Of a DNA stretch of 13,807 nucleotides, positions 1 to 6,181 are shown piece by piece. The DNA comes from an uncultured Clostridium sp. GTDB taxonomy: Bacteria > Bacillota > Clostridia > TANB77 > CAG-508. Where the stretch lies: contig CAMMEP010000036.1 in NCBI GenBank assembly GCA_946495905.1, forward strand, positions 1 through 13,807, read 5' to 3'. Each line of letters starts with the position of its first letter. Positions within the stretch are counted from its first letter, which is position 1. The notes beneath the pieces were generated by a model. That model was not told where the DNA came from. It saw nothing but the letters and a program-made list of their open reading frames with translations, and did not search any database. The translations under genes were made by a program, and so were the position numbers.

Positions 1-2
1 CT

Positions 3-101
3 GCTTTAGCAGGAAAAGACTACATATTAAAAGCATATAATGAAGCGGTAAAGGAGAAGTATAGATTTTTTAGTTTTGGAGATGCAATGTTTATTTGTTA
101 G
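3..101 (+). CDS. queA: QueA C-terminus (S-adenosylmethionine:tRNA ribosyltransferase-isomerase), partial
   Basis: The window opens inside a reading frame whose last 32 codons read ALAGKDYILKAY...EKYRFFSFGDAMFIC and then TAG. The ending RF-SFGDAM is the usual C-terminus of QueA, which transfers and isomerises the ribosyl part of S-adenosylmethionine onto preQ1-modified tRNA to give epoxyqueuosine. The next gene is tgt, the enzyme acting just before QueA, and queA-tgt is a very common pair in Firmicutes. The 5' part lies outside the window, so start, promoter and any upstream riboswitch cannot be judged. A large hairpin element begins one or two bases after the stop codon. Confidence 0.88.
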   Translation, partial: ALAGKDYILKAYNEAVKEKYRFFSFGDAMFIC

Positions 102-102
102 T

Positions 103-351
103 TTGTGCAATTGGGGACGGGCTTATTTTGCACAAGTTTAATTACAGTATAGTAAATTTATATATTTTTTCTTTTTGGTCTCCGGCCCCCAACAGCGTAC
201 AAACTGTAAAACTCCACTTGAGTTTCGTTTAACAGTTTGTAAACTTGTTGGTCCCCACCTTAAGCACTCCGACCAAAAATAAAAAATATATAAATTTACT
301 ATAAAGATAAAATACTATTTGTGCAAAATAAGCCCGTCCCCAATTGCACAA
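103..351 (+). repeat. Long hairpin element, copy 1 (C-rich core on + strand), enclosed by REP-like inverted pair
   Basis: Fills the queA-tgt gap. Outermost is a 33-bp perfect inverted repeat (103-135 with 319-351); each arm is itself palindromic at its ends (TTGTGCAA...TTGCACAA around GGGGACGGGC), as in REP sequences. Inside it, 149-180 pairs with 271-302 (31 of 32 positions). The core, 181-270, begins TCCGGCCCCC and ends CCCCACCTTAAGCACTCC. In the core, CCAACA (189-194) pairs with TGTTGG (246-251), TACAAACTGT (198-207) with ACAGTTTGTA (232-241), and AAACTC (209-214) with GAGTTT (220-225). Two more copies lie at 9719-9917 (opposite strand) and 11040-11240. Strand is defined here by the C-rich core. 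No open reading frame of note. Family not recognised. Confidence 0.9.
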
Positions 352-366
352 AAAAGGAGGAAGAAA

Positions 367-1491
367 ATGAAACCAGCAGTAACATATGAACAACTACATG
401 TAGATAAAAATTCAGGAGCTAGAAGAGGAGTAGTACATACACCACATGGAGATATTCAAACACCGGTATTCATGCCAGTTGGAACACAAGCCACTGTAAA
501 GTCTATGACACCGGAAGAATTGAAAGAAATAGGTGCACAAATTATTTTATCAAATACATATCATTTATATTTAAGACCTGGTCAAGATATTGTAAAAGAA
601 GCGGGAGGTCTTCATAAATTTATGAATTGGGACAGGCCAATTCTTACTGATAGTGGAGGATTTCAAGTATTTAGTTTAGGTCCATTAAGAACTATTACAG
701 AGGAAGGTGTGGAATTTAAATCGCACTTAGATGGAAGTAAACATTTCTTTTCACCAGAAAGTGTTATGAAAACGGAAGAAGACCTTGGTGCAGATATCAT
801 AATGGCTTTTGATGAGTGTGTAGAATATCCAGCTAGTTACGAATATACAAAACAATCAATGGAAAGAACAACAAGATGGGCAAAGCGTTGTAAAGAAGCT
901 CATAAAACAGAAAACCAGGCACTTTTTGGAATTATACAAGGTGGATTTTATGAAGATTTAAGAACACAAAGTGCGAAAGATTTAATAGAATTAGATTTGC
1001 CAGGATATGCGATAGGTGGAATAAGTGTTGGAGAACCAAAGGAAGAGTTTTTAAAAATGCTATATTTTACAGCACCTTTAATGCCAGAGAATAAGCCACG
1101 TTATTTAATGGGAGTTGGTACACCAGATTATTTAATTGAAGCGGCTTTAGCTGGTATTGATATGTGCGATTGCGTACTTCCAACAAGAATAGCAAGAAAT
1201 GGTACTGCAATGACTTGGAATGGAAAAGTAGTAGTAAGAAATGCTAGTTATGAAAGAGATTGGGGGCCACTAGATTCAGAATGTGACTGCTATACTTGCA
1301 AAAACTACACTAGAGCTTATCTAAGACATTTAATAAAGACAAACGAAATATTAGGTGTAAGATTATTATCAATTCATAACATATATTTCTTGACTAAATT
1401 AATGGAAAAGGTTAGAATAGAAATAGAGAGAGATAATTTATTAGAATTTAGAAAAGAATTTTATCGAAAATATGGTTACACAAAAGACTAA
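367..1491 (+). CDS. tgt: tRNA-guanine transglycosylase (queuine tRNA-ribosyltransferase)
   Basis: Swaps guanine at the wobble position (34) of GUN-anticodon tRNAs for preQ1, the tRNA-entry step of queuosine synthesis; cytosolic TIM-barrel enzyme. The 374-residue product has the usual bacterial length. DSGGFQ at 95-100 carries the conserved Asp of the active site. MCDCVLPTR (266-274) holds the catalytic nucleophile D268. The zinc site is complete: C306, C308, C311 and H337, with the spacing known from Zymomonas Tgt. The ATG at 367 is chosen because GGAGG at 356-360 sits 6 nt upstream. An in-frame TTG at 319 would add 16 residues but lies inside the repeat arm. The gene follows queA, with hairpin copy 1 filling the gap up to the ribosome-binding site. 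Confidence 0.97.
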   Translation: MKPAVTYEQLHVDKNSGARRGVVHTPHGDIQTPVFMPVGTQATVKSMTPEELKEIGAQIILSNTYHLYLRPGQDIVKEAGGLHKFMNWDRPILTDSGGFQVFSLGPLRTITEEGVEFKSHLDGSKHFFSPESVMKTEEDLGADIIMAFDECVEYPASYEYTKQSMERTTRWAKRCKEAHKTENQALFGIIQGGFYEDLRTQSAKDLIELDLPGYAIGGISVGEPKEEFLKMLYFTAPLMPENKPRYLMGVGTPDYLIEAALAGIDMCDCVLPTRIARNGTAMTWNGKVVVRNASYERDWGPLDSECDCYTCKNYTRAYLRHLIKTNEILGVRLLSIHNIYFLTKLMEKVRIEIERDNLLEFRKEFYRKYGYTKD

Positions 1492-1520
1492 AATTTTGAG
1501 GTAAATTAACTCAAATTATA

Positions 1521-1550
1521 AGTTCTATTCAAAAAATTATAAATAGAACT
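1521..1550 (+). promoter_or_regulatory. 9-bp hairpin directly abutting a ribosome-binding site
   Basis: AGTTCTATT (1521-1529) is perfectly complementary to AATAGAACT (1542-1550), with a 12-nt A-rich loop. The 3' arm touches the ribosome-binding site AGGAGAGGAG (1551-1560) of the following gene. No T-run follows, so it is not a typical terminator. It could affect translation or mRNA stability of the WG-repeat gene; the pairing is seen, the role is inferred. Confidence 0.5.
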
Positions 1551-1571
1551 AGGAGAGGAGAATGAGATGCC

Positions 1572-3038
1572 ATGAATTTAATGGAAAATGAAGAATTAAA
1601 TGAAAAAAGAGCAAAAAGTAAGAAGATTATGATTATCATTATAGTACTAATCGTTTTACTACTCATCATAAGTGGAGTACTACTATACATGATTTACTCT
1701 ATTCAAGCAAATACACTAAAGCTATCAGTGGATAATAAAAGAGTAAATTTTGCAAGTGATATGTTTGTATTTGAAGATGATAAATTATATGTAGATATAA
1801 AAGCATTTGCACAACTAATGGGGTATGAATCCTATAATGCAGATTATAAGAATAGATATTCAGAGGATACAACAAACTGCTATATAAGTAGTGTGGATGA
1901 AATTGCTTCATATTCCCTAAATTCAAGTACTATGTATAAAAAAGCTACTGCTAATGAAGATTATGAATATTTTGAATTAGAAGAACCAGTTCGTTTGATT
2001 AATAATAAACTTTATGTAATACAAGAAGGAATTGAAATAGGAACCAATACAGCAATTCAATATAATCAAGCCAATAATCAAATTTCAGTTTTATCATTGA
2101 ATTATGTTGTTAACTATTACGCTTCTCAATTTAAAAATGCAGCAGTAGTAGATGAAAATGTTGATTTTAATAATAAAAAGGCACTTTTATATGATTTAGT
2201 AGTTGTTATGAATACAGATGGACATTATGGTGTATATAATGTAAATGGACAAGAAATAATTGGAACTAAATATACTACTATTACTTTTAAAGAAGATAGT
2301 AAAGAATTTACAGTTACAACAGACGAAGGAAAAATGGGAATATTATCAGCAGATGGTACTACGAAAATAGAACCTAATTATACAGAAATAAAGCAAATAA
2401 GTAAAGATCTTAATTACTACTTAGTAAGCAATAATAATAGATATGGAGTTATTAATCAAAATGGAAATACTGTAATATTTTTAGAGTATGATAAAATAGG
2501 AATTGATGAAGAGAACTTTAGTGCAAATGGAATAGAGAATCCATATATATTATTTGACAAATGTATACCTGTTCAGCAAAATGGAAAATGGAGATTGTTT
2601 GATGTAAATGGAAATCAAATAGGAACAATGGAATATGATGGAATTGGATGTATTGTGGGAAGTGAAACAAATAGAAGTGCAAATAATGTATTAATAATAC
2701 CTCAATATGAAGCAATTGTTGTAGGAGTAAATGAAGAGTATGGAATTATTAATAATTCAGGAGAAGAATATGTACCAATTATGTTAGATTCTGTTTATTC
2801 GATTACATCTTCAGGAGAAGATACGTATTATATGACATTTACAATGCCAGTACAAGTAAATGGAGAAATTGTAGAACAACAAGAAACGTATGATATTGAC
2901 CAATATTTTGAGGAGCATATTATAGAAATGCCTCAAACTCCAGAACTTAATACAAATACAATAACAAATGAAACAACTGCTAATACAGTAGATACGAATT
3001 CACAAAGTACGAATATTGTTGCAAATGTAGCACAATAG
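1572..3038 (+). CDS. Membrane-anchored WG-repeat protein with a copper-amine-oxidase-N-like domain
   Basis: The 488-residue product has a short cytoplasmic N-terminus rich in Lys/Glu, one membrane helix at about 18-42, and an extracellular remainder. Residues ~50-90 (SVDNKRVNF...KLYVDIKAFAQLMGYE) resemble the copper amine oxidase N-terminal-like domain common in clostridial surface proteins. Five WG/KWG-type repeats follow at ~217-234, 253-270, 289-306, 338-355 and 388-404, with the pattern G-x-Y/M-G-V/I-x-x-x-x-G; the Trp is mostly replaced. The C-terminal ~35 residues are Asn/Thr-rich low complexity. The ATG at 1572 lies 11 nt after AGGAGAGGAG; a second ATG at 1581 is possible but poorly spaced. 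It occupies the position after tgt where many Clostridia have yajC. Function unknown; probably a cell-surface binding or scaffold protein. Confidence 0.75.
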   Translation: MNLMENEELNEKRAKSKKIMIIIIVLIVLLLIISGVLLYMIYSIQANTLKLSVDNKRVNFASDMFVFEDDKLYVDIKAFAQLMGYESYNADYKNRYSEDTTNCYISSVDEIASYSLNSSTMYKKATANEDYEYFELEEPVRLINNKLYVIQEGIEIGTNTAIQYNQANNQISVLSLNYVVNYYASQFKNAAVVDENVDFNNKKALLYDLVVVMNTDGHYGVYNVNGQEIIGTKYTTITFKEDSKEFTVTTDEGKMGILSADGTTKIEPNYTEIKQISKDLNYYLVSNNNRYGVINQNGNTVIFLEYDKIGIDEENFSANGIENPYILFDKCIPVQQNGKWRLFDVNGNQIGTMEYDGIGCIVGSETNRSANNVLIIPQYEAIVVGVNEEYGIINNSGEEYVPIMLDSVYSITSSGEDTYYMTFTMPVQVNGEIVEQQETYDIDQYFEEHIIEMPQTPELNTNTITNETTANTVDTNSQSTNIVANVAQ

Positions 3039-3053
3039 AATTGTATATAACAT

Positions 3054-3105
3054 AACTTAAGAGACACATTTTACAAACTAGTTTGTAGAATGTGTCTCTT
3101 AAGTT
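3054..3105 (+). terminator. 25-bp near-perfect hairpin after the WG-repeat gene, no U-tract
   Basis: Arms 3054-3078 and 3081-3105 pair at 24 of 25 positions around a 2-nt TA turn. The centre is the palindrome ACAAACTAGTTTGT and the base is AACTTAAGAGACACATT with its complement. It lies 15 nt after the stop codon, where a terminator would be expected, but no T-run follows on either strand. It may instead be an RNA-stabilising 3' hairpin or a processed intergenic structure. Confidence 0.5.
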
Positions 3106-3121
3106 GTAAATATGAATAAAA

Positions 3122-3195
3122 CCATATCCGAATTAATATATATTAAGTAAATAGAAAAGATTATTTGTATTTTTTAATTTTAAGAAAGGATATGG
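3122..3195 (+). promoter_or_regulatory. Inverted repeat that could mask the ribosome-binding site of the next gene
   Basis: CCATATCC at 3122-3129 is the exact reverse complement of GGATATGG at 3188-3195. The right arm overlaps the Shine-Dalgarno sequence AAAGGA (3185-3190) of the gene starting at 3202. Base pairing across the 58-nt gap would cover the ribosome-binding site. The complementarity is seen; a regulatory role is inferred and may be chance. Confidence 0.35.
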
Positions 3196-3201
3196 GATTT
3201 T

Positions 3202-3621
3202 ATGAATATTAGTAATGTTTCTTTAAATAAAAAAGTAGAAGATAAAACGAAGGAAAAAAATAACAATATGATAAAAATTATAAAAGGAAGTATTATTGCA
3301 ATGATAATTACAATTATTGCGCTTACCATTTATGCTGCCATTCTTGCTTATACTAGTGTGTCAGAAACAACAATGGTACCTGTGGTATTAACAATAACAG
3401 GAATTAGTATTTTAATAGGTAGTTCTATGAGTAGTATAAGCATAAAAAAGCAAGGAATTATGAATGGTGGTTTTGTTGGACTAATTTATATAATATTTCT
3501 CTATGTACTTTCTAGCATTATTTCTGTTGGATTTGAGCTTAATATGAATGCTATTATCATGCTTATTGTTGCAATATTAACTGGTATGATAGGTGGAATT
3601 ATTGGGGTAAATATGAAATAG
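3202..3621 (+). CDS. TIGR04086-type small integral membrane protein
   Basis: The 139-residue product has a charged N-terminus (~1-22) and four predicted membrane helices at about 24-49, 58-76, 88-109 and 113-137. The stretch GIMNGGFVGLIYIIFLYVLS, followed by a Gly-rich last helix (GMIGGIIGV), matches the pattern of TIGR04086 membrane proteins, a clostridial family usually found near tgt, yajC and the SCIFF genes scfA/scfB. Its place downstream of queA-tgt and upstream of secD-secF supports the assignment. Biochemical function is unknown. AAAGGA at 3185-3190 lies 11 nt before the ATG. No scfA or scfB follows; a pilin-like DGR-type protein comes next instead. Confidence 0.75.
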   Translation: MNISNVSLNKKVEDKTKEKNNNMIKIIKGSIIAMIITIIALTIYAAILAYTSVSETTMVPVVLTITGISILIGSSMSSISIKKQGIMNGGFVGLIYIIFLYVLSSIISVGFELNMNAIIMLIVAILTGMIGGIIGVNMK

Positions 3622-3776
3622 GTTATAAAAGATATGATAAAAAATATTACAAAAATGTTACAATAATATTAAGAAAATATTACAAATATATCCAAAATAT
3701 TGAAAAATTAATAACAGAATGATAAAATTAGAACATATTAGTAGTAAAACATAGTGAAAGGAAAAACAGAGAAATC

Positions 3777-3817
3777 CAAAAAGGATTAAACTATTGCAAG
3801 ATACCCTATCCTTTTTG
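3777..3817 (+). promoter_or_regulatory. 10-bp hairpin in the leader of the DGR-type gene
   Basis: CAAAAAGGAT (3777-3786) pairs perfectly with ATCCTTTTTG (3808-3817) around a 21-nt loop. GGAT (3783-3786) could instead pair with an upstream ATCC (3774-3777), giving two mutually exclusive folds. The rest of the 3622-3883 gap is plain AT-rich sequence with no visible gene. It may be a leader switch, attenuator or terminator; I could not match it to a named riboswitch. Confidence 0.35.
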
Positions 3818-3883
3818 TAGTAATAAATGATAATGAAAAGAATTACAAAATATATTGAATAAAAATTAAGGAGGAAAACAAAA

Positions 3884-5209
3884 GTGAAAAAAAGGAAAAT
3901 AAAGAAAAATAAAGAAAAAGGTATTACTTTAGTAGCACTTGTTATAACAATCATAATCTTAATCATTCTAGCAACAGTAACTATAAATTTTGCATTTGGA
4001 GATAACGGATTGATACGACAAGCAGAATTAGCGAGGGATTTAACAGCGAATAGCACAAAGTATGAAGAAGAAAGTACCGCAAATCTAGTAGCGTATATGA
4101 ATGAAGTGATGGGAGGAGATAGTGGAATATCAGATGGAATACCAGAAATACCAATGTCAGAAGCAAAAGGACAAGAAGAAGGATTTTCAGAAAAAACAAT
4201 AGTAGTGGATAATCAAAATAATAAAATAACAGTCCCAGAAGGATTTAAAATAGCAGATGATTCAGGAGATACCGTACAGCAAGGAATCGTAATAGAAGAC
4301 GTTTCGGCATCAACAGACACAGCAGTGCAAGGAAGTCAATATGTGTGGATACCAGTAGGAAGTTTTACAAATGATGCAGGAGAAACCAAAGAGGTAATAT
4401 TGGGAAGATACACATTTAGTACATCATCACCTGGAACACCAACATTAGTGCAAGCAGCATTTAATGAGCCAGAGACAGAAAATGGAGGAGATGGAATACC
4501 AGATAATATACCAGATTATACAGACCAATCAGATAGTGTTGTAATAAGTTCATATTATAAAGAATTAGTGGATTATCGAGAAGGGATAGCAAGTAGTGGT
4601 ACAGATGGAGAAAATGCTACCGCAAAAGATTTAGCAGGATTTTTAAATAGTGCAAAAAATAATGGAGGCTATTATATAGGAAGATATGAAGCTAGCTTCG
4701 CAAGTGGAAGTAGTGTAGCAGATTATAAGGCAGCATCAAAAGTTTCAAATGGATATTCAGAAGAGAGTATGTCATATAGTGCAGGAACATTGTGGAATTA
4801 TATAACAGAATTAGATGCATCAAAAGTAGCAATAAATACTTATGCAGGAAGTAACAGTGTAACAAGTGATTTAATGAATAGTTATGCATGGGATACAGCG
4901 ATAGTGTATATACAGCAAGCTGGAAATACCAATTATGCAAATCAAACAAGAGCACATACAAGTTTATCAAATACAGGAAATTTAGCAGAGGGAGTAAAAG
5001 ATGAAGTATGTAAAATAAATGATATGGCATCAAATGTAAGAGAGAGGACTACAGAATACTCTAGTAACACGAATAGCAGTTTTGCTAACCCTTGCGTGAG
5101 TAGGGGAGGTATTTACAACGGTAGCAATATCTACACGGCTTACCGCGTCAACGGCAAATCGACCCTTGCCCTCAGCTACATCGGTTTTCGCCTCAGCTTG
5201 TATTTGTAG
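3884..5209 (+). CDS. Pilin-like leader, FGE/C-type-lectin-like surface protein; probable DGR target
   Basis: The 441-residue product starts at GTG, 9 nt after AAGGAGG (3868-3874). The N-terminus is basic (1-12) followed by GITLVALVITIIILIILATV (13-32), a type IV pilin-like leader with Gly at the likely cleavage site, but with Ala where pilins have Glu at mature position 5. Residues ~55-150 are an Asp/Glu/Gly-rich stalk. The C-terminal half fits the FGE-sulfatase/C-type-lectin fold: VWIPVG (154-159), YYIGRYEAS (263-271), MNSYAWDTAIVYI (331-343), NDMASNVRERTTEY (379-392), CVSRGGIY (404-411) and the terminal GFRLSLYL. In formylglycine-generating-enzyme-like proteins the corresponding loop usually reads V-W-E-W; here it is V-R-E-R. 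The last ~50 codons are much more GC-rich than the rest, as expected for a DGR variable region. It probably acts at the cell surface as a variable ligand-binding protein. No reverse transcriptase or template repeat lies nearby. Confidence 0.82.
   Translation: MKKRKIKKNKEKGITLVALVITIIILIILATVTINFAFGDNGLIRQAELARDLTANSTKYEEESTANLVAYMNEVMGGDSGISDGIPEIPMSEAKGQEEGFSEKTIVVDNQNNKITVPEGFKIADDSGDTVQQGIVIEDVSASTDTAVQGSQYVWIPVGSFTNDAGETKEVILGRYTFSTSSPGTPTLVQAAFNEPETENGGDGIPDNIPDYTDQSDSVVISSYYKELVDYREGIASSGTDGENATAKDLAGFLNSAKNNGGYYIGRYEASFASGSSVADYKAASKVSNGYSEESMSYSAGTLWNYITELDASKVAINTYAGSNSVTSDLMNSYAWDTAIVYIQQAGNTNYANQTRAHTSLSNTGNLAEGVKDEVCKINDMASNVRERTTEYSSNTNSSFANPCVSRGGIYNGSNIYTAYRVNGKSTLALSYIGFRLSLYL
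5066..5209 (+). other. Probable DGR variable region (VR) at the 3' end of the surface-protein gene
   Basis: From 5091 to 5209 I count 60 G/C in 119 bases, far above the surrounding AT-rich gene. Between 5114 and 5197, 19 of 28 codons end in C (TAC, AAC, AGC, ATC, CGC, GTC, GGC, ACC, GCC, CTC). The pattern of varied first two bases with C fixed is what adenine-specific mutagenesis of AAC codons in a DGR template produces. The region sits at the extreme C-terminus of a C-type-lectin-like domain and ends GFRLSLYL, the expected place for a VR. The left boundary is approximate: it cannot be fixed without the template repeat. Confidence 0.72.
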
Positions 5210-5222
5210 GTCTGAAAGCTGA
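5193..5222 (+). other. Inverted repeat straddling the end of the variable region
   Basis: TCAGCTT (5193-5199) is the exact reverse complement of AAGCTGA (5216-5222), 16 nt apart, spanning the stop codon. DGRs often have a hairpin or cruciform just after the VR that aids template-directed homing. This one is short with a large loop, so the assignment is tentative. Confidence 0.3.
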
Positions 5223-5273
5223 TAGAGAAAATAGAGGTTTTAAGCGAGGAAAAATATTAAAGAAATTAGATAC

Positions 5274-5312
5274 AATCAAGGAGAAGTAAAGACATGCTTC
5301 TTCTTGATTTTT
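5274..5312 (+). terminator. Rho-independent terminator after the DGR-type gene
   Basis: AATCAAGGAGAAG (5274-5286) pairs with CTTCTTCTTGATT (5297-5309), 13 bp with one G-U pair and a 10-nt loop, followed by a T-run to 5312. It separates the surface-protein gene from the HD-domain gene. Confidence 0.8.
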
Positions 5313-5370
5313 ATATAGCTGTGAATAGTAACAGTTGTTACGATATTTTTTGAAAATTTTACCAAAATAG

Positions 5371-5399
5371 TTGATATTTTTTGCAATTTAGGATAAAAT
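5371..5399 (+). promoter_or_regulatory. SigmaA-type promoter for the HD-domain gene
   Basis: TTGATA (5371-5376), a 17-nt spacer and TAAAAT (5394-5399), about 30 nt before the start codon. It follows a terminator, so it fits a new transcription unit. Confidence 0.6.
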
Positions 5400-5430
5400 C
5401 ATAAAGTACAGAAAAAAGCGGAGGAGAAGT

Positions 5431-6090
5431 ATGATAACTTTTGAAGATGTAAAAAACAACATAGAAGTGAAAGCTTTAGTAGAAGGTGCCCAAAAACAAC
5501 TAAATGCTTTAGGATATACAGAGCATTCAGTAAGACATGTTACAATGGTTGCCAATCGTGCAGCAGAAGTTTTAGAAGTTTTAGGCTATCCAGAAGAAAG
5601 AATTGAACTTGCTAAGATTGCAGGTTACCTACATGATATAGGAAATTGTGTAAATCGAGTGGACCATGCTCATACAGGAGCAATACTTGCTTATCAAATT
5701 CTAAAAGGAATGGGAATGGATGCGGAAAAAAGAACAGAAATTATGATGGCCATAGGAAATCATGATGAACAAACAGGAACGGCAGTAAGTGATATTTCTG
5801 CTGCCCTAATTTTAGCAGATAAGTCAGATGTTCATAGGTCTAGAGTAGTAAATAAAAATATTTCTTCTTTTGATAAACACGATAAAGTTAATTATGCGGT
5901 TACCAATTCAGAATTTGTTATAAACAAAAAAGAAAGAAAAGTAACTTTAAATTTAACCATTGACACCAAAATTTCCCCTGTTCTAGATTATTTTGAGATA
6001 TTTATGGATAGAACTATGATGAGTAAACATGCAGCTAAATATTTAGGAATATGGTTTGAACTTATCATTAATGATACAAAGTTATTGTAG
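5431..6090 (+). CDS. HD-domain metal-dependent phosphohydrolase
   Basis: The 219-residue cytosolic protein carries the HD superfamily metal-binding signature. H36 is in HSVRHV, H68-D69 in YLHDIGN, with further His/Asp at H79, H81 and H111-D112 (GNHDE), and D130 in LADKSDVHRSRV. The HDIGN form and the ADKSDVHR segment are typical of stand-alone clostridial HD-domain proteins; substrate is unknown (nucleotide or phosphoester hydrolysis is the family's general activity). The C-terminal ~70 residues form a separate small region without clear motifs. The ATG at 5431 is preceded by GGAGGAG (5420-5426). It has its own likely promoter and lies 91 nt upstream of the secD-like gene, with which it may be co-transcribed. 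Confidence 0.85.
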   Translation: MITFEDVKNNIEVKALVEGAQKQLNALGYTEHSVRHVTMVANRAAEVLEVLGYPEERIELAKIAGYLHDIGNCVNRVDHAHTGAILAYQILKGMGMDAEKRTEIMMAIGNHDEQTGTAVSDISAALILADKSDVHRSRVVNKNISSFDKHDKVNYAVTNSEFVINKKERKVTLNLTIDTKISPVLDYFEIFMDRTMMSKHAAKYLGIWFELIINDTKLL

Positions 6091-6181
6091 AATTAAAGCT
6101 TATGTAATAATAAAATGATACAAAGGTTTATAGGTAAATCCTTAAAAAACCTAAATATATTTAAATAAGGAATGTAGCAAA

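Noticed and set aside
319..366. TTG-started extension of tgt by 16 residues
   Set aside because: It reads through the arm of hairpin element copy 1 and the ribosome-binding site; the ATG at 367 has a well-placed GGAGG.
3764..3817. c-di-GMP (GEMM) riboswitch in the leader of the surface-protein gene
   Set aside because: ACAGAGAAATCC loosely recalls ACAGGGCAAACC, but the GACGCAAAGC part and the second stem are absent.
3658..4056. Minus-strand open frame opposite the start of the DGR-type gene
   Set aside because: Composition artefact: its Ile/Leu/Phe-rich protein is the reverse of AT-rich coding and leader sequence.
5210..5430. DGR template repeat or reverse transcriptase next to the variable region
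   Set aside because: The flank has only a terminator and a promoter; no second copy of the variable region and no reverse-transcriptase motif is seen in the window.
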